Shown here: one piece after another, positions 33,783 through 45,094 of the stretch
Layout: each line of letters opens with the position of its first letter
Numbering within the stretch: the stretch's first letter is position 1
Assembly (NCBI GenBank): GCA_031002005.1
Contig: JARYHS010008074.1
Location: forward strand, 350,262,932-350,326,931
Length of the DNA stretch: 64,000 nucleotides
Source: Vandiemenella viatica
Taxonomy: Eukaryota; Arthropoda; Insecta; Orthoptera; Morabidae
Direction of reading: 5' to 3'
Made by a program: the position numbers and the translations under genes
The notes under the pieces: model-generated
Told to the model about the DNA's origin: nothing
The model's input: the letters and a program-made list of their open reading frames with translations, nothing else
The model's database searches: none

Positions 33783-33990
33783 CTTACCAAAAAGAAACTT
33801 AACTAACATCTGTAGGCTTACTAGCACCTGAAAGTTCTACGAGATGAGGTTAGAGCCAAGATACCAAATACAAGAATTGCTCCTTTTTTTTTTTTTTGGA
33901 ACATCATGTTAAAAATTTGAAAAGCAAAACGTTATCTACATAAGAAGTTTCATCCAAATCGCTAGAGCGATTTCCGAGATCATCCAATTT
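33773..33990. repeat. Direct repeat flanking Helitron tail, left copy
   Basis: Diverged match to 34640-34885: shared blocks AAACTTAACTAA, GATACCAAATACAAGAATT and TTTCATCCAAATCG. It starts inside the proposed exon edge. Confidence 0.6.
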
Positions 33991-34013
33991 ACCACCTCCT
34001 AAACTGCTTTTAA

Positions 34014-34443
34014 ATAAAAATGCTATTATTAGGTAGAAATTTCAATGCTAATCAGGGATTACTTAAAGGTGCAAGATTAGTAGTAATTCGCCTAGCTGAG
34101 TACATCATTAGTGCTAAATTCATTCACTCTGATAAAACTATATTCATACGTCGCATTGACCTAACATCTTCTGATCCAACTGTGCCTTTCCAAATGATAA
34201 GAAAACAATTCTCAAAAGAAGTAACCTTCATTAAGAACTATAATAAAGCACAAGGTCAGACGCTTCAAAAGGCAAGTTGTATATATCATAACCTGTTTTT
34301 TTGTATGTGGCTTTTTCACGAGTTTATAGATTCATTCATATTTATTTTTGTGTTAAAGACAAACACAGTCAAAAAGTAAATGATGATCACATTATAACTG
34401 CTAATATTGTTTTCAAAGAAGTTTTGTTAAGTAAAGAAGATTG
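34014..34443 (+). pseudogene. Helitron RepHel helicase C-terminal fragment
   Basis: The last part of a Pif1-like helicase of Helitron rolling-circle transposons. RNFNANQGLLKGARLVVIRL, then IRRIDLTSSDPTVPFQMIRK, then NKAQGQTLQKA, continue in the first frame. The next motif is frame-shifted (PVF then LYVAFSRV) with the usual SHGQ residues between them missing, and the C-terminal IITANIVFKEVLLSKED closes it near 34443. The Rep domain and Walker motifs are absent. The deletion within the last helicase motif makes it non-functional. Confidence 0.78.
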
Positions 34444-34607
34444 AAAAAAAAAAGGACATCTGACAAAGCCAATATGTTTTAAACATCGATGTTTTACAGT
34501 AAAGGTGACATATATTACAAATCTTCAAAATAAAATACTTTTAATTAATAAATACTTGCATTTACTTATTTCCACATTATTATATTACCATTCGCATGGT
34601 CAGCTAG
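34444..34607 (+). mobile_element. Helitron 3' terminus
   Basis: AT-rich tail ending CGCATGGTCAGCTAG with T next (34604-34608). The 3' CTAG preceded by a short CCAT/ATGG hairpin fits Helitron ends, and GGTCAGCTAGT is shared with the end at 47639. Confidence 0.75.
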
Positions 34608-34639
34608 TGTGCAAAAATTATTTGTTTAAAAATATTAGG

Positions 34640-34885
34640 AATTCCTTCCTGGAACCAAAGAAAACTTAACTAATGTCAGTCAGCTTACTGGTAACTGAAA
34701 TGTGTACGAGATGGCATTAGAGCTGTTTTCGAGATACCAAATACAAGAATTACTGATTTCTTGTAAAATCACGTTTTTGCAGGGAAGACACACCTATTTA
34801 GGTAAACTTAAAAAAAAAAGTTATCCAAATATGTAATTTCATCCAAATCGTTAGAGCAGTTGTTGAGATCCCAAATATATATATG
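34640..34885. repeat. Direct repeat flanking Helitron tail, right copy
   Basis: See 33773-33990; about 30% diverged by eye. Confidence 0.6.
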
Positions 34886-34959
34886 TAAAAGAATTGCTTG
34901 TTTAAAGATATAATATATTAGAGGAAATGAATAAAAATAATTATTAAACTGTTATGCAA

Positions 34960-36065
34960 AGATTGCTCAAAAAACAGGGGATGAGACATGCATGTTTAAG
35001 AAGAACAAGAAACAGTAGGGGCATAAAAACTTTAAATGAGTTAAGAGGACAACTGAAAAAAATTTGATGTAAGAGGAATTTTACTGTTTCAATCTTGATT
35101 GGCCTGTCAAAAGCATCACAGAAAACCCACAATAACTTTGGCAGTATGTAAAAAAGGTCAGTTTAATTCCAGTACACCAAAGACGTAAAAATCATAACAA
35201 GGCTAATATCTATTACACCAAATATAAAAAAATAAATTATTCACTAAATAAAACAAGTTTTTCCATATAACGCAGGGTTAGACATTGATTTATTAGAAAC
35301 AGAATCTGCAGGTATCATAAAGCAACTGATGATTCTGAAACTTCGGAAATCAACAGGTCCTGATGGTAACCAAGTAAGGACTTCTAATTATGCAACTGAA
35401 ACGATTTCCGATCAACACAGACAAAAAATTTTAAGCCTAAAAAAATTACTTTCCGGCTGGAAAGGTAGACAAGTTATGGGGGGAGGGGGGGGGGAAGATC
35501 AAAGAGTCCTCCATGAATTTCTACAAAATCACGACATTACTGATTTCTTTAGCATGCCAATCATTCTTTCTATGAAATTCATAGATGGAAACAATTTAAA
35601 TGTAACAAAACCAACCTAGTTTAGAAAAACAGACTGTGTGAAACACTATTTTCTCATGACTTAATGAAATTTACTATTATTGCTATTACAGGGTAAATTT
35701 TTTGAAAGCATTTGACACTGTACAAGATGATCAACCTTTAACAAGGACCTGAACATATGGAATATTGCAACAGATTTGCAAGTTACAGCATGATTTCTTA
35801 ACTGGACGGTTAAATTATACCATCTACTTATTTAATATTAAATTAAAGATCCAACACGGAGGAATAATAAGCTCTCCTATATTTCTGACCCCTATAAATT
35901 GTCTTGGAGATAATTACAACTGTTTGCTGCCGATGCAGATATCAACTAGGATATTTAAATTGTTTAGAGATTTAATACAATCTTGGTGTCATAAGTAGCA
36001 GCTTAAATTAAATTGCAAAACAGCTTGTTCACGAGAATTCTTTAGAAGGTTAAATCCTTTGGGTA
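34960..36065 (+). pseudogene. Jockey-like non-LTR reverse transcriptase relic
   Basis: Frame-broken but ordered. A YVKKVSLIPVHQ block lies near 35150, and LRKSTGPDGNQ (the N-terminal RT motif) near 35338-35370. KAFDTVQDDQ is near 35706. IQHGGIISSPIFLTPINCLG follows near 35850, then QSWCHK..LKLNCKTA near 35980. Order and motifs match the finger, palm and thumb of Jockey/CR1-type elements. The catalytic ADD box is not recognisable. A G-rich run at 35478-35494 interrupts the frame. The 5' endonuclease is absent. Confidence 0.55.
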
Positions 36066-37038
36066 ATTAGGTGAAAAAGAACAAGAAATGAGATCAAAGC
36101 ATAACATCAATCACAGGAAAAGTTAGTTCTAGACTGCAATTCACAGATCTCATTTTGAAGATTGGTACAGTGTCTGTAAAGGAAATAGCTCTTGAAGTGC
36201 CTTATATGAAGTATTGTTGGACTGTATGGGATCTGTATTGCATGGGATTGATTAACAACATTAAGAATATGTAGTGATCAACTGTACGATTAATAGCCAA
36301 TGTCCCCATTCTTTATGAAGTGTCACAAGTGTCGAGATTGGACAGGGATTCTCTGGTAGACAATGTAATTTCCACAAAAATTTAATGAGTAACATGTGAA
36401 AAACTTGTATCTATTACAAATACAGGCAAAGACTTAAGTCCAGGAAAAATTTCCTAAAAAGATCAATGGAACTTATGACTACAACTGTAAAGGCCAGGTT
36501 ACAATTGTAGGAAGCCAGGTCTCCCCTCCCCCCTGGCTGGGGAAGATTGGCTGAAACTTTACCACATGGTTATGACAAGGGATGGTCTTTGAATAGACTG
36601 ATATGGAAGTCTTTGAATAGGTTGAGATCAGAAGTGAGCAAACCCAAGGTTATGCTGAGAGTGAGACTGTAGAGAGGATCAGACTGTGTCCAACCTCCTT
36701 CACAGGATATAACTTATATGAGGCAATCAGAAATTTGCCTGAAGTGGCCTAGTTTTAATCTAGTACAATTTGATTCTTGTTATTGTGTAAATAAATGTAT
36801 TTCTGACAAGAAATAAATAAGTTACAAATGCAGCGAAATACTTCTCCTTCTAACACACTGTGGCTAATATGACTAGACAGATAAGATTAAGGAACTAAGG
36901 AACATATATGAATTCTTTCTTTTCTTGTGTCATTTCAGCTGCCAGCCACATATTCCACACGAGATTTATAAAGACACATGATGCTTTATATGAGAGCTCC
37001 TCTCTATGGTAATTTGAATGTACTTTGCAGCAATTTTG
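36066..37038. other. No gene seen
   Basis: Nothing recognised. Confidence 0.5.
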
Positions 37039-37048
37039 CTAAATGCAT

Positions 37049-37311
37049 ACCGAGCATGGTGGGTGAATGGTTAACGTTCTGGCCTCGCATTCGGGAGGAT
37101 GCGGGTTCGAATCCTCATCCGGGCATCCAGATTTGGGTTTTCCATGGTTTCTCCAAATCACTTCAGGTGAATGCCAGGATGCTTCTTTCAAAAAGGCCAT
37201 GGCCGAATTCCTTCCCGTTCCATGTCCCCAGTCCCATCCCGCATCTAATGACTTTAGCCATCAATGAGGCGTAAAGCAATAAGAAGACGAAGGAAAGACA
37301 AAAAAAAAAAA
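37049..37311 (+). mobile_element. SINE family A, best-preserved copy
   Basis: tRNA-like head at 37052-37124 with A-box region GGTGGGTGAATGGTTAACG and B box GGTTCGAATCC (37104-37114). The head is followed by the core and a tail ending GAGGCGTAAAGCAATAAGAAG and an A run. A 10-bp target duplication CTAAATGCAT flanks it (37039-37048 and 37312-37321). RNA polymerase III would transcribe it from the internal boxes. The clean duplication suggests one of the younger insertions. Confidence 0.92.
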
Positions 37312-37321
37312 CTAAATGCAT

Positions 37322-39969
37322 GTTAGGTAAACATGTAAAGTTTAAATATGTGTGCCAGACCTTCTAGCATAGGAAAAAAACTGAGTGCAATATTTTTGAA
37401 AGTGAGAAGAAGAAAGATGTTTTGATTTCAAAAAGTCATATCAATTAGAAGCAAAACAAGCAGTTTTTGGTTCAACATAATCTGAGATTTATAAAGTTTT
37501 AAAAGGCAATAAACTTTACATGGCTTTACTAATCATTTTTAGATATCAGAGGAGAAATTTTAAATACAATTTAATACACTAAACATACATAAAGAACTGA
37601 AGTAAGATGTATAGGTGTAGATTCCTGATCCTGCACTTATTGGAATTTTTTGATTTCCTATATCTGTAATCATATCAAAGGATGTGTCACTGGTAAAGAT
37701 GAATAGTTGGATGAGCAAGACAGCATTTTTAACTATGAAACAAGCTAGGAGTTTTACAAGAGATAATCATAAATGGAAACATCAAGTAATGCCTGTTGAA
37801 TTGATTGTAGCTGGATGGTTAATGCTTCAAAAACAACAATACCACAATCAATGGCCTTAATTACTGATATATCAGAAGAAAACTGGCAGTATTAAGAATG
37901 ATCTAACAACTGTATCTTTTAAATCAAAATGGGATGATGGATGATGGGGGATAAAAAATAAAATGATGAATGATTATTAGCATGTTATCTCAGTTAAAAA
38001 GAAGTAATGGATTGACTGTCATAATCTATTGTAGTAGCACCTACTACCAAATTCTCTAGACATAGGAAAATTAAGGGGACCGCTTTATCTTTAAGTGTTG
38101 TAGATCATCTGATTTACATCACCATAAAAAAGAAAATTGGGCTCAAGAAATTTAATAAACAAGACATCTGACATTTGGCATTAACTGCTTAAAAGGACAG
38201 GTCTGAATTAAGTCTTGGTGCATATAATCCTCTCCCAAGCATTTTTTAAATGTTAACACAGTTCAAAACTTAATACGATTCTATGCAGTACAGCACAACA
38301 GATATGTAAAGTTATTAGGCACAGAAAATATATAGCCTCTGATCTAACAAAACTGTCACTCAATTACATGGCCATTCAGCGATCAATGTATAAACGTGAT
38401 AATCAAAATTCCTGAACAGCTTCCAAGACAGTAAATAACATGACAGATAATATATTTATATTTCCGTAAACCATCTTACTCATTTACATCTACATATGCA
38501 GGTACTTTAATGTATTAATTTCTCACATCTCATTGTGGTCTTCGTCAGATACTTCTGCAATCTGAGAAAGAGTGCCAAGAACATCTTTTAAAATGTTTTG
38601 ACATAAATGACTGTGTTCATGTTTTTATAAAATTTATTATTAAAATTCACTTAAAGAAATTCATAACTTTCATATTATCATCATTTTCTGGCCAAAAGGT
38701 ATTTACTACCACAAACGTTTCTTTTGTTGGGTATCTTATAAATTTTGTGACTGTGTGACAAAATTTTATTTTCAGAACTGTGAGTAAGATTGGATTTTAT
38801 CTCTATAGGTAGTTTCTATGTTAATTCAAGCTAGAAATCAGTTTTTTGCAGTTTTCAAGATAGTATTTTGCGTTTCATCAGCCTTAAGCATTCGCCTGGA
38901 GTAGTATTTCAAAAATTCATATCATAATTATTTATTTTTGGCTAAATTATTAAAGTTATGAAATTTTTTTACAATAACTAAAGTTGGCGTTTGCTGCAAG
39001 ATCTAGCGATTTGTAAAATTTCAGAGAGATAGGATTATTTTTGTTGTCGAGGTCAGAAAAGGATGATGCAAGACTTTTAGACATGGGATTTGGTATCTGT
39101 TTAGCTACCCATGTGAATGCAGAAATGAGCACTTTCCCACGGTTTGTGAGAGAGCGGGTAGTCACCTAGAACTTTCCCTCGACCCCCAGTCTTTGAGAAG
39201 CCCCAGTCTTTGAGAAGTGGTGAGCGTGATGTGATGTAGACTCGTGCATTCGCTCAGTCGGCATCAGTGGAACTGCAAGCGTGATAACATGTAGTGCATT
39301 TGGCCAGTCAATTTTCCCTTAGAGCACTACTGTGCTACATTGTTGGTGAGATGTAGGAATAGGGAAGTTTAAAAGTTCCAGTCAGAGTAACAACTATGCA
39401 TTTTTGAAGTAGTATTAAGCCACGAGGGGCCTCGAGAATACTTAATTGTCGGTCGCTTGCTAACTAAATGCAATAATAGAAGCATGTGACGAACTTTTAC
39501 GTACTTTCAAGTGATAATCAATTATACTTTGAACTATGGGGTGTGGTTTGGCTCAAGTCAGTTAGTTGAATTTGCAAACTTTCTTCTGTGACTTTGTCTG
39601 ATGCCTATTCAGCTAATGACTTTACAACATCTTTTAAGAATATAGCGATTTTTTAACACTAACTGACTCGTAAACATTATTTACCTATACCCTTCCTTAG
39701 CATGAGGTAAAAAAATGAAGCTAAGTGGCAACCTTTCACGATAGTAAAGACATAACTGGACATATCCAAGGCTACACACGGTTAAAGTTGAGACAAAGTG
39801 TTTTGCCTCCACTCCAAGCAAAGCTAGTTTTCCACACTTTTTTTCCTGACATATAAAGCACAAGGTCTATACATCATAATCTATGAACATAAAATCAAAT
39901 TACTTACCTACATAATAGAAACTATAAATTCCTTTAGGAGTGTGTTCAAAAGTTTTTTGCCTTGACTAT
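37322..39969. other. No supported gene
   Basis: 2.6 kb. A 17-bp direct repeat (CCCCAGTCTTTGAGAAG) occurs twice in a row at about 39185-39217. A minus frame at 38956-39165 has no recognised content. Confidence 0.5.
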
Positions 39970-40679
39970 AGGTGGTGATAGCACTGGCAAACTAAATTAC
40001 TTGAAATCTGAATAAGAATTGATGGAAATTTCTCTCTAGAAACACACATTCTGTGTAAGTCGTCTATCGTTAGAGGGTAGAACAATCAGCATCACTAACT
40101 GTGACTGAAACTAAGAACTTTTCAGTTTACCATCATACTCTCTTTGAAGATGTAAAGACTCTCCCACTGGCACTGTTAATGTTGGAAGAATTTTTAGCAA
40201 GACCAGTGTGAGAATGTAATACTGACTTGTTGTTACATATAATGTCTTGTGGTTGAAGCCAACTAACTTCAGTGTTGTTTGGTATTACTATGGTTCAACT
40301 TTATCGTGTCTGTATCACATTTTGAGGTGGTGATAGCACTGGCAAACTAAATTACTTGAAATCTGAATAAGAATTGATGGAAATTTCTCTCTAGAAACAC
40401 ACATTCTGTGTAAGTCGTCTATCGTTAGAGGGTAGAACAATCAGCATCACTAACTGTGACTGAAACTAAGAACTTTTCAGTTTACCATCATACTCTCTTT
40501 GAAGATGTAAAGACTCTCCCACTGGCACTGTTAATGTTGGAAGAATTTTTAGCAAGACCAGTGTGAGAATGTAATACTGACTTGTTGTTACATATAATGT
40601 CTTGTGGTTGAAGCCAACTAACTTCAGTGTTGTTTGGTATTACTATGGTTCAACTTTATCGTGTCTGTATCACATTTTG
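39970..40679. repeat. Perfect 355-bp tandem duplication
   Basis: 39970-40324 and 40325-40679 are identical by direct comparison. There is no TIR, tail or coding frame. Either a very recent duplication or an assembly artefact. Confidence 0.95.
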
Positions 40680-41079
40680 CTGTAGTCTTGACATCAAAAT
40701 TTGTAAGAATCTTCACAAAAGTTTACACAGGGTATTTTAAAAATTTGATGCAATATTAAAGTTCAAGTTGTTCCTTGTAATGTAAAATGGGACTTGGATT
40801 CACTATACGTACTTAATGAATAAAACACATAAAAAACTGGAGGGATTAGAGAGCCTCTAAACGACTTCATCAGAGGAAATATCATCATGGAAAATATAAT
40901 ACTTTCTGAAAAAACTATTGATTGTGATTCTATAATATTCTGTAAGCATGTTCTGTACAGTTTTCTAATTGCTCAAGTATTTAACAGCAATTAATAAGAA
41001 CTATATTAAACACCTAAAAGTAATTATTTCATTTGATACCGTATAATGCTTACTTTATGTATTTCCTCTTTCTAAATAT
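40680..41079. other. No gene seen
   Basis: AT-rich sequence next to the 3' end of PLE piece G. Confidence 0.5.
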
Positions 41080-42460
41080 ATATATAGGAATTAAATTAGG
41101 ATAGGGAAATGAGCCACCTCTGACCTTTAGATAATGGATGTGGGATGCGAACACACAGAAAAGGCAAAAATACAACTGATAAAGAAATTTTTGGACGAGC
41201 CCTTTGTCAACAGGGAGGTGGGTGATGTGGGAGACTGCCTCACAGAAAGACTGTTGGCCAAGAAAATGGTGGGGCTACATTCAAACAGAGGAAAAGTAGA
41301 GGGGCAGTAATTCAGAGCTAATACCCAAGCATAGATAAATATCCAAACTAATCTCTGCTCGGTGGGAAGAGCAAAATAACATAATTAAATCTAATTAAGA
41401 AAAATTTATATATACAAGCATATAAATTAAAAAATATAAAAAATAATTTTTAAAAAAATGTTTAAACCAAAGACTATGAAGTAACCATCACCTTAGGTTA
41501 GTGGTGGTTCAATATAGGTAGTGGGGATGGAGGCAAAGAGAGGATTAAAAAAAGGTAAAGATTAGTCAAAATAATAATAATAATAATGACCTGGTATTAT
41601 CTTAAGTTGTGCCCAGTTAGTACTGGTAGGCAAGTTCTCACCTTATGAGTTCAGAGGAGCTGCTGGTATTAGGGAGGACTTTGACATCATGGACTGTGAA
41701 ACAAGATTTGAAATTATTCAAGTTATGGGTGATGGAATGGGCAGCAACTAGGTGCTTTGGGTTCCGTGTGAACATCGTCTGTCGGTGACCAATTATTCTT
41801 ATTGAAAGTGGATTTGTGGTAAAACCCAGATATGAAGCCAGGCAGTGTTTGCGTGTTAACTGGTAAATTACAAGGAGGGTTTTTCAGATGGCGTGTTCTA
41901 TGATAGCGAAGGTTTCCCCTTTGACAGGGTTGGTGGAAGTGGTGGAGGCATGGTGTATGTCGCACATCTTGCAGCGGCGTCTATTGCATGGAAAAGAGCC
42001 TTGGGACTGACTGTTGGGACGAGGAAGACTATGTTTGTGGACTAGAAGTTTGCTGAGGTTATGTGGTCTGCTGAAATAAGCTGTAGGAGAGGCAGGGAGG
42101 ATTTTTGGAATAATGGATCTCATTTCAGGGCAGGTTTGCAGGAAATCATAGCCCTGCCGGAGGATTCTGTTGATGGATTCGAGGCCTGGGTAGTATTGTG
42201 TGACCAAGACTGGACTGTGGTTGGTTTTTGCGGGTTTGGGAGGATTGATGGGCTGAGTAGGTTGTAATGTTGCCCATGAAAGCTGTTTGTTCACTATCGC
42301 CAGAAGGTAGTTGCGAGATATCAATGCTTGTGAAATATTGTTTGAATAACCCATGAGGGATTGTTGGTTGGAGCATATGCGACTACCTCGAATGCCAAGA
42401 CTGCAGGGGAGGGAATGTTCGGTATGGTATGGGTGGCAACAGTCTCTTTGGTATAAATTT
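41080..42460 (-). mobile_element. PLE piece G, RT C-terminus to 3' end
   Basis: Minus strand. A 156-codon open frame (42354-41884) continues leftward from a LGIRGSRICSN-like lead: YSNNISQALISRNY, KQLSWATLQPT, VLVTQYYPGLESINRILRQG, then RRRCKMCDIHHAS. In other frames the decayed GIY-YIG region follows to about 41620, then a 3' UTR to about 41080. The shared UTR block (GTGGGAGACTGCCTCACAGA on the plus strand at 41228) matches PLE-A. No RT catalytic box is included; the piece starts after it. Confidence 0.78.
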
Positions 42461-42479
42461 TTTTTAATTTTATTTTTTA

Positions 42480-45094
42480 TTTATCTAAGTCAATCGTAAC
42501 ACCTTTCAACCTTCCCCCCCCCCCTCAAAATTATTCAACCAACATTCCCTTACAGGATGCCTATTGATAAATACTTGTCCTCCTACATGTACCATGACTT
42601 CCAATTAGCCAAACTACAGTCTCATATCCTTTTCCTAAAATCATGTCTCTTCTTTAACATTCCTCCAAATGGTCTCATCATCAAACTGCCAGTATTTGGG
42701 TGTCCCCCACAAATTCACCCAGCCCTACATACCTTCCACTACAAACAGTCCTTGGCCCTCACCTACCTTGTCCTGCAACAGTACACCAATCTTGCTAACC
42801 AACACCCCAGAAACCTCATATTCCTTCACAAAATACTCCTGCTCTCATCCCTGCAAGTAATTCCACTTATAAATCAGATTCTACAACAGTCAGTGAATTC
42901 CATGCTAAAACCATCTGCTTAAATTGTCCACATTGCTGAAGTCCCATCTTGCAGAGGGACAGTCTCTTCCCTGCCAGCCAATCACCCACCAATCAAAACT
43001 GCAGCCTTCCCTGATTTCCTCAAAACCATCAATTGCCCAACTGCTCAACATACCTCAACCTCCTCCTTTGAAAGCCACACCTTGCTCTCTGCACTCCAGC
43101 CCTGCTTCCAAACCTAAACTGTCAGTTGTGAACCTGTCCTCTTCATCACTATCTGAACCCAAACTCTCCATACTCTCCAAAGGCTTACCTTTTCTCCTAT
43201 CCCTACATTTGACCATGCCAACCTAGTCCGGGATTCACTCTCACTCTGCCTAACACTCCGCTGGCGGTACCATTTTGACACTCATGTCAGTGAACCTGGG
43301 CCTCAAGACTACCTGGAATCCAGTCTCCAAAAATTCAAAACACTATCCACACTTGACCCACCATCTTTTCTCCAGAACCATCCCATACAAATTTTCGTGG
43401 AATTCTTATCCACCAGTTTGGCTTCTCCTAGTTTTCTGAAGTCCTTGACGAATACCAACAATCTCACTCCAGCTGAAACCTGTGCCAAAAAACAACTTTT
43501 GACTAACACAGAACTAATAATTCTACCCGCGGACAAGGGTTCAAACACAAGCTATGAATCGCAGTGACTATGTGGCTGAAGTCCTTCGTCAGTTATCAGA
43601 TTCAAACACTTACCACCACCTCTTTTAAGATCCCACACCAGCTGTCAACAAAAAAATGCCGGAATATGTACACTTCAATGGGCCCCTCCAAGGTCTCACC
43701 CCATAGTCAATCTCTCCGTTTACTCCTCAAAATCCACGCACGCCTACCCTTCTTCTCCTTCCCAAAATCCATAAGCCTGGCAATCTGGGACGCCCCATTG
43801 TTGCGGCTTATGGATCTCCTACTGAACGAATCTCTGCATTGGTGGACCAGTACCTACAACCTATAGTCTCTTAGCTGCCCTCCCACATCAAGGACACACA
43901 ACACTTCCTTTTCCATCTATCCATTGTGCCCACACCACTTCCTTCCAACTCCATACTAGTAACCATGTCACATCGCTGTACACATACGTTCCACATTGCC
44001 ATGGCCTTAGCGCTATGGAATATTTTATGGATAATCGCCCTCCGAACAGCCGTCCCAGCACATCTTTCCTCACCACTTTGGCTGAACTGATACTTAACAA
44101 CAACTACTTCTCCTTTGAAGGCAACATCTACATCTAACCCATAGCACTGTCATGGGCACTCGCATGGCCCCCTCTTATGCTAATCTCAGATGTTTTTGGA
44201 GAACATCCCCCTCAAACCCCTCCTGTGGCTGAGGTTCATAGATGACATTTCTATGATCTGGACACATGGAGAAAACACCCTTCTAAATTTTCTGGATAAT
44301 CTAAATACCTTTAATAACTCGCTGAACTTCTCATGGACCTACTACCACACCCAAGCCACATTCTTGGATGTGGAACTGTCCCTTTCCAATGGCCACCTCA
44401 GATCCTCAGTCCACACCAAACCCAACAACTCACAGCAGTATCTCCATTTTGACAGTTGCAATCCATATCACACCAAATGTTCCCTCCTTTATAGTCTTGG
44501 CATTCGAGGTAGTCATATATGTTTCAACCAGAAATCCCTTATGGAGTATTCAAACAACATCTCACAAGCTTTGGTATCCTGCAACTATCCCCTAGCTTTG
44601 GTTTACAAGCAACTTTCACGAGCCACATTGAAACCTATTGATTGCTCCAAACCCCCTGAAACCAATCACAGTCCAGTCCTGGTTACACAATACTTCCCTG
44701 GCCCTGAATCCATCAATAAAATCCTTTGGCAAATTTATGTTATGAACATTTAAATGTATTTTTATGCACTTTTTGCAACATTTTGCATTGTTTAGGTACT
44801 AGCACCAATTAAGTGTTCTCCTCTCCCTGTCCTCTGTTTGAATTTACCCCCACCATGTTCCTCCTGACTAACAGTCACTTTGTGAGACAGTCTCCCACAC
44901 CACCCTCCCTCCATAATGATCTCCTGTTGAAGTAGGGCCAAGTCCAGAAATATTCATTGTGTTTCCCGTTCTTGTGCATTTTTGTGTGTTCACCCCATGA
45001 AACCATCATTTAAGGTAAGTGGTGGTTCATTTGGCTATCCTTTTTTGTAAATCCATTCACTACTTAGGTCTTATTGTTTCCTGGTTACTATATA
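42480..45094 (+). mobile_element. PLE piece H, nearly complete but endonuclease deleted
   Basis: The longest PLE copy. The N-terminal region (KLQSHILFLKSCLFF, PPNGLIIKLPV) is in the open frame at 42557-42922. VVNLSSSSLSEPKLSILSKG is near 43120-43180, followed by WRYHFDTHVSEPGPQDYLE and the RT fingers in shifting frames. The RT palm and thumb lie in the frame at 44190-44753. At about 44735 the coding sequence jumps directly into 3' UTR (AAATTTATGTTATGAACAT, as at 1527), so the Cys-rich linker and GIY-YIG domain are missing. The 3' UTR runs to about 45090. Confidence 0.78.
44190..44753 (+). pseudogene. PLE reverse transcriptase C-terminal part
   Basis: A 187-codon open frame of Penelope-type reverse transcriptase. 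The catalytic motif is LRFIDDISMIW, with the Asp pair at codons 44241 and 44244. FSWTYYHTQATFLDVELSLS follows, then KPNNSQQYLHFDSCNPYH, LGIRGS and YSNNISQALVSCNYPLALVY. The catalytic Asp pair is intact, but upstream palm motifs are in other frames and the frame terminates in fused 3' UTR codons (QIYVMNI), so no complete enzyme can be read. Confidence 0.78.

Noticed and set aside
39966..40679. Possible CRISPR-like or satellite array
   Set aside because: Only two long identical units without spacers; a simple tandem duplication.
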